This document shows positions 25,661-34,647 of a stretch of DNA of 64,000 nucleotides, piece after piece (positions within the stretch are counted from its first letter, which is position 1; the number at the start of each line of letters is the position of its first letter). Below the pieces are notes generated by a model. That model ran no database searches. It was given only the letters and a program-made list of their open reading frames with translations, and had not been told where the DNA came from. The DNA lies in contig NZ_JAIFAG010000001.1 in the NCBI RefSeq assembly GCF_020012125.1, positions 4,588,001 through 4,652,000 on the forward strand, given 5' to 3'. Made by a program: the position numbers and the translations under genes. The stretch is from Hymenobacter psoromatis (GTDB lineage Bacteria > Bacteroidota > Bacteroidia > Cytophagales > Hymenobacteraceae).

Positions 25661-27517
25661 TTAGCTTACTACCTTATCATTGTTGGCACTTTGCGCCAGC
25701 GGCGCGGAGCTGTTAGCTTCCTCTTGCTGGTCGAAGTGGGTAAGTAGCACTTTCGCCTTGGCTTTGCCTACCTCGGCTACCAGCTGCGCCTCGGTTAGCT
25801 CGCGAATTTTTTTCACCGACTTGAACTTGCTCAGGAGCTTATCGGCGGTGACGGGGCCTAGGCCTTTCACGTCGGTTAGCTCAGTTTTGAGGGTAGCCGC
25901 GTCGCGGCGGTCGCGGTGGAAGGTGATGCCGAAGCGGTGCACCTCGTCGCGCATCCGCTGGAAGAGGCGCAGGCTCTCGCTCTTCTTGTCAATATAGAGG
26001 GGTAGGGGGTCGTTGGGGACGTAGATTTCCTCGAGGCGCTTGGCAATGCCGATGACGGCCAGCTGGCCCCACAAGTTCAGGTCTTTTATCGCTTTCACAG
26101 CCATACTGAGCTGGCCCTTGCCGCCGTCCACTATCACGAGCTGGGGTAGGCTCGCGCCCTCGTCGGTGAGGCGGCGGTAGCGGCGGTGCACCACCTCGTA
26201 CATGCTGTCGAAGTCGTTGGGGCCGATAACCGTTTTGATGTGGTAGTGCCGGTAGTCCTTCTTGCTGGGCCGGGCGTTGCGAAAGCACACCATCGCCGCC
26301 ACCGGCACATCGCCCTGAAAGTTCGAGTTGTCGAAGCATTCGATGTGCTTGGGCAATTCGGTCAGGCGCAGGTCCTTCTTGATTTGCTCCATAATGCGCA
26401 CCTCGTTTATGTCCTTGCTCTTCTCGTTCATGCTCTCCTTCTCCTTGCGGGCGTAGAGCACGTTTTTGATGCTCAGCTCTAAGAGCTTGCGCTTGTCGCC
26501 AATCTGCGGCTGGGCCACGCTCACGCCGGGGAGAGGTAGGTCGTCTACGGGCACGTTGGTGAGGATTTCCCGCGCCTCACTCTCGTATTCCTGGCGCAAC
26601 TGCATGATGAGCGGGGCCAGAATCTCGCCATCCGTCTCGTCCAGCTTCTTGGTCAGTTCCAGGTTTTGGGTCAGAATGATGCTCCCGTTCATCACCTTGA
26701 AATAATTGACGAACGCCGACTTCTCATTGGAAGCGATGCTAAACACGTCAATATTGGTAAGCGTGGCGCTCACGATGGTGCTTTTAGCCTGAAACTCGTC
26801 CAGCTTGTCCAGCTTTTGCTTGAACTGATGAGCCAGCTCGTACTGCATCTCCTGCGCGGCGGCCGTCATCCGCTCGCGGAAATACTGCTTGGGCAACCGC
26901 AAATCGCCGCCCAGTACCTGCCGGATTTGCTGGATGTACTGGCCGTAAGTTGCCTCGTCTTCCTGCCCCACGCACGGTGCCTTGCAGTTGCCGATGTGGT
27001 ATTCCAGGCACACCTTAAACTTGCCGGCCTCCACGTTTTCGGCGCTCAGGTTATACGTGCAGGTGCGCAGGGGGTAGAGGGCGCGCAGCAGCTCCACCAG
27101 CACGTTGAGCGCGCCTTGGTTGGCGTAGGGGCCGAAATACTGGCCCTGGCCGGGCTGCTTGTTGCGGGTCGGGATAAGGCGCGGAAACCGCTCGCCCGTC
27201 AGCAGCAGGTAGGGGTAGGTCTTGCCATCCTTCAGCAGAATATTGTACTTGGGCTGGTACTGCTTGATGAGGTTATTCTCCAGCAAAAACGCATCTGACT
27301 CCGAGTCGACGATGGTAAATTCGATGCGCTTGATGTTGCGCACCAGTTGCTGGGTTTTCTTATTGTGGTCCTGCTTGGTGAAGTAGCTGCTCACCCGCTT
27401 ACGCAGGTCCACGGCCTTGCCCACGTAGATGATGCCTTCGTCGTCGAAGTAGCGGTACACGCCGGGCTGGTGGGGTAGGCGGTTTATTTGTTCTTGTAAG
27501 TCGGCGCTGGCTGCCAT
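25661..27517 (-). CDS. uvrC: Excinuclease ABC subunit C
   Basis: Makes both incisions in nucleotide excision repair. The 618-residue protein has an N-terminal GIY-YIG nuclease (GVYRYFDDEGIIYVGKAVDL, about residues 18-37), a UVR/UvrB-binding helix pair (about 215-245), the RNase-H-like C-terminal nuclease (CFDNSNFQGDVPVAAMVCF, then LVIVDGGKGQLSMA) and terminal helix-hairpin-helix motifs (DVKGLGPVTADKLLSKF). The start ATG at 27517 immediately abuts dispersed repeat copy B, so its promoter must lie in the repeat or beyond it. Confidence 0.97.
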   Translation of the reverse strand: MAASADLQEQINRLPHQPGVYRYFDDEGIIYVGKAVDLRKRVSSYFTKQDHNKKTQQLVRNIKRIEFTIVDSESDAFLLENNLIKQYQPKYNILLKDGKTYPYLLLTGERFPRLIPTRNKQPGQGQYFGPYANQGALNVLVELLRALYPLRTCTYNLSAENVEAGKFKVCLEYHIGNCKAPCVGQEDEATYGQYIQQIRQVLGGDLRLPKQYFRERMTAAAQEMQYELAHQFKQKLDKLDEFQAKSTIVSATLTNIDVFSIASNEKSAFVNYFKVMNGSIILTQNLELTKKLDETDGEILAPLIMQLRQEYESEAREILTNVPVDDLPLPGVSVAQPQIGDKRKLLELSIKNVLYARKEKESMNEKSKDINEVRIMEQIKKDLRLTELPKHIECFDNSNFQGDVPVAAMVCFRNARPSKKDYRHYHIKTVIGPNDFDSMYEVVHRRYRRLTDEGASLPQLVIVDGGKGQLSMAVKAIKDLNLWGQLAVIGIAKRLEEIYVPNDPLPLYIDKKSESLRLFQRMRDEVHRFGITFHRDRRDAATLKTELTDVKGLGPVTADKLLSKFKSVKKIRELTEAQLVAEVGKAKAKVLLTHFDQQEEANSSAPLAQSANNDKVVS

Positions 27518-27606
27518 ATCGCAGATTCAAACTGAGTTAACGGATTTCACGGATGCGCCGCTGACGCGGCTGGCTACGCGGCCAGCGTGGGGGGGTAGGG
27601 CCGAGT
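27518..27606 (+). repeat. Dispersed repeat copy B, abutting the uvrC start
   Basis: CGCAGATTCAAAC followed by AACGGATTTCACGGATG, then a GC-rich half (GACGCGGCTGGCTACGCGGCC) ending in GGGGTAGGG. It is the same extended unit as copy C but inverted, so copies B and C form roughly 85-bp imperfect arms around 27607-27897. Confidence 0.75.
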
Positions 27607-27897
27607 GTGTTAAACGCGGAAGAGCGTGGTATTTGTTCGGTGATGGTAAGTTTAGCAAAAAGAGGAGCTGACTCCCCTTTTTAGGCGCTTAACTAGGGTC
27701 GGACCCCACTCGGGTTCGCTTTTTAGGCACTCGAGTTCCTAAAAAGGGAACCCGAGTGCCCAGAAAGAGAGCCTGGCTTCCTGAAAAGGTCACTCGGGTT
27801 CGCTTTTTAGGCACTCAACTGCCCTCCGACCCCAGTCAGCTTCCCAAAAAGGTCAGTTGGGTAGCGTTCACTCCAAACCAGCTCGCCCCCAATTCCA
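27607..27897. other. Structured non-coding centre between inverted repeat copies
   Basis: No gene is supported. It has a perfect 26-bp direct repeat (27707-27732 and 27791-27816, spaced 84 bp), a palindrome (CACTCGGGTTCGCTTTTT at 27707-27724 against 27741-27758, one mismatch) and several CTAAAAAGG or CTTTTTAGG blocks. The whole looks like a folded RNA or a non-autonomous element. Confidence 0.6.
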
Positions 27898-27988
27898 AAC
27901 GCCCTACCCCCCAGCCGGCCGCGTAACCAGCCGCGCCAGCGGCTTATCCACAAAATCCGTTAAATCCGTTTGAATCTGCGGTCTAGAT
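27898..27988 (-). repeat. Dispersed repeat copy C, supplying the PBP stop codon
   Basis: On the minus strand it reads CTAGACCGCAGATTCAAACG followed by a GATTTAACGGATTT run and the same GC-rich half as copy B (CGCGGCTGGTTACGCGGCC). Its first TAG (27985-27983) is the stop codon of the penicillin-binding protein gene. Confidence 0.75.
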
Positions 27989-30334
27989 GTCCTTATCATC
28001 CAGTACGTCCAGCTTGGGTTGATTGAGTTTCTGGTCGTTCGGAATCGTATCCTGCTGCCCCGCACCGTAGTATTTCGAGCAATCCAGCTCAATGGTCAGC
28101 GGCGTGCTCGGCAGCGGGAAGGGCCCCGTATCAATATCCAGCGACTTATCGGCGTACACTTTCTGCATAAAGATGCCGTAGAGGGGTAGGGCCAGGCGCG
28201 CGCCCTGCCCGTAAGCGCCGGTGCGGAAGTGGATGCTGCGGTCCTCGCCGCCTACCCACATGCCGCACACCAGGTTAGGCGTGATGCCCATAAACCAGGC
28301 ATCGGAGTAGTTGGACGTAGTACCGGTTTTGGCCCCGATGGTGGTCTTAAACTTGAAGCCCGTGTGCAGGATGGTGCTGGTGCCGCCCGGCTCGGTGGTG
28401 CTGGCTTGCAGCATGTTGGTCATCACGTAGGCAGTTTCCTCGCTCAGCGCCTCGCGGGTTTGAGCCACGAAGCGGCGCAGCTCGTTGCCATTCTTGTCCT
28501 CGATGCGCGTCACCAGGATGGGGCTGGTCCACACGCCCTTGTTGACGAACGTGCCGTAGGCCCCCACCAGCTCAAAAATGCTGCAATCGGAAGCCCCGAA
28601 GCCCACGGCCGGCACCGCGTCAATCGGCGAGGTGATGCCGAGCCGTTTAGCGTAAGCCACCACCGTTTCGGGCCCCAGCTTGAGCACCAGCCACGCCGTG
28701 ATGGAGTTCATGGACCGCGCCAGCGCCTGCCGCAGCGTGAAGGTGCGCCCCGAGTATGAGCCCTCAAAATTCTTGGGTGTGTAGGGCGGCCGGCCCGCCG
28801 CCCCCGGAAAAGTCGTGGCCACATCGGGCCGCGGGAAGCACGGCGAATAGCCTTGGTCAATGGCCGCCGTGTACACGATGGGCTTGAACGTGGAGCCCGG
28901 CTGCCGCTTACCCTGCCGCACGTGGTCAAACTTGAAGTACTTGTAATTTGGCCCGCCTACCCAGGCTTTCACGTAGCCATTGAGCGGATTCACGGCCAGG
29001 AAGCCCGCCCGCAGATACCGCTTGTAGTAAGCCAGCGAGTCCATCGGCGACATAGTTAGCTCCTGCTCGCCCTGCCACGAAAACACCGACATTGGATACT
29101 TGTGGTTCAGGTAGTAACGCACCGAGTCCTTGTTGCCCTCGTAGCGCTCCATCAGCGAGCGGTAGCGCTGGGTGCGGCGCATGGCGTTCTCCAGAAAGTT
29201 TGGGATAACGCGCCCGTTCTCGTCGCGCCAGGGCAGCTGCCCCTTCCACTGCGCCGAAAACCACTTTTGCTGCAACGCCAGGTGCTCGGCCACCGCCTTT
29301 TCGGCGTAGGTCTGCATCCGGGAGTCGAGGGTCGTATAAATCTTCAGCCCGTCGGCATAGAGGTCGTGGTCAGTGTCGCGGGCCCAGGCTTGCAGGTATT
29401 TGGCCACCTCGGTGCGGAAGTACGGGGCCAGGCCCTGCACGGCGCTTTCCACGCTGTAGTGCAGCACGATGGCCTTGGCCGTATCGCGCCGCATATCGTC
29501 GGCGGGCAGGTAGTTGGCCTTCACCATTTGCTGCAGCACCCAGTTGCGCCGCCGCTTCGAGCGGGCCGGGTGCAGGGCCGGGCTGAAGCGCGAGGGCGCG
29601 TTCACGATGCCCACCAGCGTGGCCGCCTCGGGGGTAGTGAGCTGCTTGGGGCTTTTGTTGAAAAATGTCTTGGCCGCCGTGTTGATGCCGAACGCATTGG
29701 AGCCGTAGTCCACCGTATTGAGGTACATGCGCAGGATTTCGCGCTTCGTATAGTTGCGCTCCAGCCTGATGGCGAGCAGCCACTCCTTGGTTTTGGTGAT
29801 GAGCAGCCCCAGCTTGCCCGGCCCGTTGAGGCTGCCGTCATTCAGGTCCTCGCGGGTCCGAAACAGCACCTTCGCCACCTGCTGCGTGAGTGTGGAGCCG
29901 CCCCCGGCCCGGCCCAGTCCGCCCACCACGCGCATAATGCTCTTAAAATCGATGCCCGAGTGCTCTTCAAACCGCACGTCCTCGGTCGCAATCAGCGCAT
30001 CAATCACGTTCTGCGGCAGGTCTTTGTAGTCTACCGGCGTGCGGTTTTCGCGGAAATATTTACCCAGCAGTACCCCATCGGCCGAGTACACCTCCGAGGC
30101 CAGCTCACTCTTGGGGTTCTCCAGGGTCTTCAGGTTCGGCATTCGCCCGAACAGGTTCAGGAAGTTGACGCTCACCGCCGCCACGTAGAGCCCCGCCCCC
30201 AGCAGCCCCACCCAAAACAGTCCCCATAGCGTGCGCGTGAACGCCTGAAACCGCCCCTTGTGCGCCGGCTGCGGTCCCCGGCGCACAGGGGGGGTAGGGC
30301 GGCGAGACGGCGTAGAAGTAGCAGGCTTGGGCAT
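27983..30334 (-). CDS. Class A penicillin-binding protein (PBP1A-type)
   Basis: Bifunctional peptidoglycan synthase. The 783-residue protein has a basic N-terminus, one helix (LWGLFWVGLLGAGLYVAAVS, about 36-55), a GT51 glycosyltransferase domain (ATEDVRFEEHSGIDFKS, GGSTLTQQVAKVLF, ILRMYLNTVDYGSNAFGI) and a transpeptidase domain with the nucleophile SxxK in RQPGSTFKPI, SMNSIT and the KTGTT motif. The terminal Asp-rich tail ends at a TAG lying inside dispersed repeat C. PorW/SprE is immediately upstream on the same strand. Confidence 0.95.
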   Translation of the reverse strand: MPKPATSTPSRRPTPPVRRGPQPAHKGRFQAFTRTLWGLFWVGLLGAGLYVAAVSVNFLNLFGRMPNLKTLENPKSELASEVYSADGVLLGKYFRENRTPVDYKDLPQNVIDALIATEDVRFEEHSGIDFKSIMRVVGGLGRAGGGSTLTQQVAKVLFRTREDLNDGSLNGPGKLGLLITKTKEWLLAIRLERNYTKREILRMYLNTVDYGSNAFGINTAAKTFFNKSPKQLTTPEAATLVGIVNAPSRFSPALHPARSKRRRNWVLQQMVKANYLPADDMRRDTAKAIVLHYSVESAVQGLAPYFRTEVAKYLQAWARDTDHDLYADGLKIYTTLDSRMQTYAEKAVAEHLALQQKWFSAQWKGQLPWRDENGRVIPNFLENAMRRTQRYRSLMERYEGNKDSVRYYLNHKYPMSVFSWQGEQELTMSPMDSLAYYKRYLRAGFLAVNPLNGYVKAWVGGPNYKYFKFDHVRQGKRQPGSTFKPIVYTAAIDQGYSPCFPRPDVATTFPGAAGRPPYTPKNFEGSYSGRTFTLRQALARSMNSITAWLVLKLGPETVVAYAKRLGITSPIDAVPAVGFGASDCSIFELVGAYGTFVNKGVWTSPILVTRIEDKNGNELRRFVAQTREALSEETAYVMTNMLQASTTEPGGTSTILHTGFKFKTTIGAKTGTTSNYSDAWFMGITPNLVCGMWVGGEDRSIHFRTGAYGQGARLALPLYGIFMQKVYADKSLDIDTGPFPLPSTPLTIELDCSKYYGAGQQDTIPNDQKLNQPKLDVLDDKDI

Positions 30335-30497
30335 GATGGGTTAAATTGGGAATGAAGTTGGATGCGGGGCTGGCCGCCGCCCGTCGCTGAACGATTCGGG
30401 TTCTGGGCTTGGATTGAATTCCTGTCCTGAATTCGCGGGCTGGGTTTGTTCAACAACGAGCGGGGGCCAGCCCCGCACCGCTACATACCAAATTTCC
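30335..30497. other. Spacer between porW and the PBP gene, with long-range stem
   Basis: TGCGGGGCTGGCC (30363-30375) is complementary to GGCCAGCCCCGCA (30465-30477), a 13-bp stem enclosing 89 bases. It may limit read-through from porW into the PBP gene. Confidence 0.45.
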
Positions 30498-33400
30498 TTA
30501 AGGGTAAACCTTTTGGTAAAATTGCTGGTAACCAGCTAGGTCGCCGCCCGCCGCCTGCAGCAGCGCCAGGTTAGTCACGCTGATGATAACGGTCTGGTAG
30601 CCCTGCCCGCGCAGGCGCGCCAGCGGCGACTGCGGCCCGCGCAGTTTAGTAGCGTAGCTCTGCGCCGTTTTGGCTCCCGCCAGGGCTTTCACCACCACCA
30701 TTTCCTGGTTGGCTCCCAACGCCAGCGCCGGTTGCACGGCCAGGTTATTAGCCCGAAAAAACTTGCCGTTGTAGGTTGTTAGCTGCGCCGCCAGGTTGGG
30801 GGTAGGGGCCGTGCCCTTCGGGTAAATCAGCACCACAACGTGCGGCGCGTTTAGCTCGGTAGTGTAAGCCACAGTCGGCGCGGCTGGGGTAGCGGGCGCG
30901 GCTGCCACCTTAGCGGGCGGGGCCGAGGTCGCTGCCCCAGCCGCTAAAGTGGCAGCCGCAGCCGTGGCCGCCGAGTCGCGAGCCGGCGGGGGGGTAGGGG
31001 CCGCAGTAGCCGAAGCAGGCTGCCCGTTGGTGGCGGGGGTAGCAGCAGCTAGCTTCGCCGCTGCCGCCCGTTGTTCCCTGGCCGTCAGCTTTCTGCCGTT
31101 TGGGCCCCGCTGGGGTGCGGCAGCTACTGCGGGCGCGGCGGCGGTGGCTACCGCGGGGGTAGTGATGGGCGCGGCGGCGGGCGCGGCAACCGGGTTGGCG
31201 GCGGGCACCAGCACACTAGCGGGCACCGGCACCCCAGCCGGCGGCGGGGGGGTAGGGGCCGGCGCGAGCGGCCCGTCCTCCTCGGCCAAGAGGCGCACGC
31301 GGTTCTCCACCTCGCCCGGCCGGAACTGCGAAATCACTGGCTTATCAGTTGAGGCCAGTGCCCCGGCCAGCTGCCCGGCCTCAGCCCGCTGGAACGAGCT
31401 GGCCAGCGCCTGCACCTGCGGCACGAGCGGGCTGTCGGGATAATTGGTGGCAAACTGCGCCACCGCGCCGCGCACGGCCCCCGGCGGCTGCGTTCGGATG
31501 GCCAGCAGTAGCTTTAGATAGGCTACCCGGTCGCTGAGGTCGCTCTTCGGGTACTGCTGCTCCAGGTGCGCCACCACCGCCTTAGCCTTCGTAAAATACT
31601 GGTCCTTGTACAGCACGAAAGCCGAGTCCAGGCGCACGGCCACCGCATTGTGCAGGGCCCGCTCGTGCTCGCGGTACCGCGGGTCGGCAATGAGCTTGGC
31701 GTAGGTCGAGGTCGGAAACTCGCGCTGCAAGGCGGCGGCGTACGCCGCCGCCTTGGCCGGGTCGGGCAGGTCTTTGTAGTAGAGGTAGAGCAGGTAGTCG
31801 GCATCGGGCGCGTGCTCGCCGCGGGAGTAGCGCGCCACCTGCCCGGCGTAGGTGTCGTAGCCGCGCTGCTTTTCCTTAAGCTGCTCCTTATAAATGCCGC
31901 CCAACTCATACATAGCCGCTTCTATCTGGACATTAGAGGCTTGCAGCTGCGCGGGCGTGCTAGGCAGCGCCTGGCGGTACTGCGCTACCAGCGCGTTTTG
32001 AGCGGCCAGCGGGTCCACGGGCGCGGCGGGGGTAGGGGCCGCGCCATCGGCCCCGCCGTTCACGCGGGTCTGGTCATTGCCGGTAACACTCACCGGCACG
32101 CCGCCATTTTGCGGGTCGTTGGCCGAGCTGCTGGGGGTAGTCAGCGTGCGCCAGTTGTCTTGTATCTTACGGTCGCCCCACACCCGGATAAAGTCTGCCC
32201 GCGCAGAAGTCAGCGTGGTGGCGTTATCAAAATACCAGCCCGCCCCCGAGGCCACTGCCGTGGTTGCGTCGAAGGCATTAGGATTGCTGATGTCGCGCTG
32301 GTTGCCGCTGAGCGCGCTCGGCGAAGCCGTGATGCGGCTGGCATCGGCGCGCTGCTTTTGCTCCAGGGCCCGCTGGGCAGCCAGGGCCTTGGCTTCGGCT
32401 TTGCGCTTGGCTTCCAGCTCGGCGGCGGCGTAGGTGTTCAGGCGCTTATCAAGGTCGGCGGCGGGTAGCCGGGCCAGCGTTTGCAGGCTGTCCTGGGTTT
32501 CGATAATAGTGTACTGCTTAGCAAACTCCTGCAAAATGCTCGCCCGCGCCTGGGTCGGCTCATAGAGCGGGTTATCCTTGGGCATGGCCTGCACCGTGCT
32601 ATCGTAGTAGGCCGAGGCCAGGCGGTATTTCTGTAAGTTCTCGTAGTAGATGCGCCCAGCCAGCAAATACGTGTAGCCCTTCTGCGACTTGCTGGTTGTG
32701 GGCACCTTGGCCGCCGTGCGCAGCAGCCCCAGCGCGTCGCCGTACTTCTGCTGGCGGTAGGCCACGCGCGCCATCTCGTAGTAGATTTTATCGCGGTACT
32801 CCTTGTTTTTCGGGTCTTTAAGCAGCGCCGCGAAGTATTTATCCAGCCGCTCCTTGGTTTGCTTATCCAGGTCCGACACCTGCCCAAGCAGGATTTTCGC
32901 CTGCAAGTCCAGCTCGTAGAGCGGGTTGTGTTTGAGAATATCGTTGAGCTGCGCGGTCGCTTCCTTGTTCTGGCCCTGCTGCTGGTAAAGCTGCGCCAGC
33001 ATGAAGCGCAGGCGTAGGCGCTCGTTCTTGACCGGCAGCAGGGGCGCGGCCTTTTCCAGCTGCGCGATGGCCTTATCCGGCTCCTCCACCTGCAAATAAT
33101 AATTGGCGCGGGCCAGAAACAGCTCCCGCGCGTCCTTGGGCAAGCCCACTTCTTTGTCCAGCAAGTCCGACACAGCCTTGGCGTTGTCGAGCTGCTTGGT
33201 TATCAAGAAGGTTCGCATCAGCCCAATCAGCGCCTCCTGCTTGGCAAACGGGTCGCGGCTGGTGCTATTCACGTACTTAAACGTGAGAATAGCGTCGTCA
33301 AACTCCATCTTGTAGAACCGCGCCCAGCCCACCAGCAGGTAGGCGTCGTCGGTCCAGTCGGAACCCGCACGGTGCTGAATGGGTAGCGAAGCCTTCTTGA

Positions 33401-33692
33401 TAATATCGTTCAGGTCGGGCCGGGTGGCGCGCACCGTGCCGCTGTCCAGCACGGGGTAGAGGGGTAGCACCCGGTTGTAGTCATCGTTGCGCCCCTTGTA
33501 GAGAGTCGTCTCAGTGGCGCGCAGCTTCTCGCGGGCCAGAAAAAAGCCGTTGTCTCGGGCCGCCACGTTGTTGAGCGCGTGGCTCACCAGCGACTTATCC
33601 GAGGCGCAGGCGGCCACGCCCAGGCCCAGCCCGGCCAGCAGCCAAAACCGGAGATTACGCAGGAGAAAAGCGATTTTCAAGGGAAAAAGCAA
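30498..33692 (-). CDS. porW: T9SS lipoprotein PorW/SprE, TPR-rich
   Basis: Long lipoprotein linking the T9SS motor to the outer-membrane translocon. The 1064-residue protein has a lipobox ending LGVAAC (Cys29) and many TPR-like helical pairs (about residues 110-420, for example DDAYLLVGWARFYKMEFDDA and GYTYLLAGRIYYENLQKYRL). The family-specific block GAGWYFDNATTLTSARADF and WGDRKIQDNWR (about 486-515) supports SprE/PorW. After further TPRs comes an Ala/Pro-rich linker (about 815-935) and a compact C-terminal domain with HVVVLIYPKG and VIISVTNLALL. The Ala/Pro linker looks expanded. Divergent from the atp cluster. Confidence 0.9.
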   Translation of the reverse strand: MLFPLKIAFLLRNLRFWLLAGLGLGVAACASDKSLVSHALNNVAARDNGFFLAREKLRATETTLYKGRNDDYNRVLPLYPVLDSGTVRATRPDLNDIIKKASLPIQHRAGSDWTDDAYLLVGWARFYKMEFDDAILTFKYVNSTSRDPFAKQEALIGLMRTFLITKQLDNAKAVSDLLDKEVGLPKDARELFLARANYYLQVEEPDKAIAQLEKAAPLLPVKNERLRLRFMLAQLYQQQGQNKEATAQLNDILKHNPLYELDLQAKILLGQVSDLDKQTKERLDKYFAALLKDPKNKEYRDKIYYEMARVAYRQQKYGDALGLLRTAAKVPTTSKSQKGYTYLLAGRIYYENLQKYRLASAYYDSTVQAMPKDNPLYEPTQARASILQEFAKQYTIIETQDSLQTLARLPAADLDKRLNTYAAAELEAKRKAEAKALAAQRALEQKQRADASRITASPSALSGNQRDISNPNAFDATTAVASGAGWYFDNATTLTSARADFIRVWGDRKIQDNWRTLTTPSSSANDPQNGGVPVSVTGNDQTRVNGGADGAAPTPAAPVDPLAAQNALVAQYRQALPSTPAQLQASNVQIEAAMYELGGIYKEQLKEKQRGYDTYAGQVARYSRGEHAPDADYLLYLYYKDLPDPAKAAAYAAALQREFPTSTYAKLIADPRYREHERALHNAVAVRLDSAFVLYKDQYFTKAKAVVAHLEQQYPKSDLSDRVAYLKLLLAIRTQPPGAVRGAVAQFATNYPDSPLVPQVQALASSFQRAEAGQLAGALASTDKPVISQFRPGEVENRVRLLAEEDGPLAPAPTPPPPAGVPVPASVLVPAANPVAAPAAAPITTPAVATAAAPAVAAAPQRGPNGRKLTAREQRAAAAKLAAATPATNGQPASATAAPTPPPARDSAATAAAATLAAGAATSAPPAKVAAAPATPAAPTVAYTTELNAPHVVVLIYPKGTAPTPNLAAQLTTYNGKFFRANNLAVQPALALGANQEMVVVKALAGAKTAQSYATKLRGPQSPLARLRGQGYQTVIISVTNLALLQAAGGDLAGYQQFYQKVYP

Positions 33693-33847
33693 AGAAAGTG
33701 CGGGAAGCTTTAGCTTGTCGCTGGTAGTTTGTTGGCAGGCAGGATGGCAGGTTGAAGCTTACCCCCGCGCACAACGCGCCCGCAACCCGTAAAATTACGC
33801 GCTGCCCGCCCGAAACCTTCACCCACACCTTACCTTCGCCGCCCGCC

Positions 33848-34084
33848 ATGCCTACCCCCCCGCCCGCCCCCGATGCCGACGATACCGCCCGCAACAGCTC
33901 GGCCTTGGCCAAGTACTCGGGCATCGCCATCCAGATGTTTGCCATCATTGGCCTCAGCACCTGGGCTGGCGTGTGGCTCGATGGCCACTTCCACACCACC
34001 ACGCCTTGGTACACCATCGGCCTCACGCTGAGCGGTATCTTCCTGGCGCTGTTCCAAGTCATTCGCTCCGTCACGCAGGGGTAG
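33848..34084 (+). CDS. AtpZ/AtpI-like ATP synthase assembly protein
   Basis: Small 78-residue membrane protein with two helices (SGIAIQMFAIIGLSTWAGVWL and WYTIGLTLSGIFLALFQVI), the AtpZ/AtpI pattern that helps assemble the c-ring or import Mg2+ for it. The ATG 33848 follows a Pro-rich leader that is not conserved. First of the atp genes; the next starts 117 bp downstream. Confidence 0.82.
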   Translation: MPTPPPAPDADDTARNSSALAKYSGIAIQMFAIIGLSTWAGVWLDGHFHTTTPWYTIGLTLSGIFLALFQVIRSVTQG

Positions 34085-34169
34085 GGCCGCAACGCGGCCT
34101 CTAAAGCCCGCGCCGCACAAAATTCAGCCGCACTTCACCTAAATGTGCGGCCGGTAGCCGGTTTGTGCC

Positions 34170-34177
34170 GACCTTTG
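34170..34177 (+). promoter_or_regulatory. -7-like box (GACCTTTG) before the second AtpI-like gene
   Basis: Within CCGACCTTTGCGG, 23 bases before ATG 34201; one mismatch to TAnnTTTG and identical to the boxes at 4122, 42308 and 44151. Confidence 0.45.
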
Positions 34178-34200
34178 CGGCCCGCTTGCGCCCGCTGCCT

Positions 34201-34614
34201 ATGAATGCCCGTTTTCTGACCCACTTCGCGGCCTTCGCGCTGGCCTGCTTCGCGGTACTGTTTGGGTTGCGGGCGGCCTTTGGGGCGGCCGTGGTGCACC
34301 CGCTGGCCCCGGCCGTGCTGGCGGCGCTACTGGCACTCACGCTGGTCACGTACTGGTTCACGGCGTGGGCTACCCGGCGCTCACCCGACCGCTTTCTGGG
34401 AGCTTATTTCGGGGGGGTGGGGCTGCGGCTGCTACTTGGAATCGGGATGGTACTGGCGTATTTTTTTCGGGGTGGCCTGGCTGAAAACCACGGTATATTA
34501 ACCTTCCTGGGAGTCTTCTTTGTAGGGTACTTTTTGTGCGCTGGATTTGAAATATGGGCTATTTTTAGTAACTTGCGCCCGTTTTCGGATAAGCCTTTCT
34601 CGGAAAGCGAATAA
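34201..34614 (+). CDS. AtpI-like small membrane protein
   Basis: A 137-residue protein with four hydrophobic helices (for example FAAFALACFAVLFGLRAAFG and LTFLGVFFVGYFLCAGFEIWA). Placed between the AtpZ-like gene and atpB, it matches the second small hydrophobic protein often found at the head of Bacteroidota atp operons. The exact role in ATP synthase assembly is inferred from position. Codon composition becomes AT-richer at the 3-prime end. Confidence 0.75.
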   Translation: MNARFLTHFAAFALACFAVLFGLRAAFGAAVVHPLAPAVLAALLALTLVTYWFTAWATRRSPDRFLGAYFGGVGLRLLLGIGMVLAYFFRGGLAENHGILTFLGVFFVGYFLCAGFEIWAIFSNLRPFSDKPFSESE

Positions 34615-34647
34615 TTTTTTCCCGAATTCGGATTTTACTCCATCTTA

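Noticed and set aside
27707..27816. Two 26-bp direct repeats considered as a CRISPR array
   Set aside because: Only two copies, AT/GC blocks continue through the spacer, and a palindrome within it indicates a folded element instead.
29102..30229. A 375-codon open frame antisense to the PBP gene
   Set aside because: No recognisable motif; the opposite strand has GT51 and transpeptidase motifs throughout.
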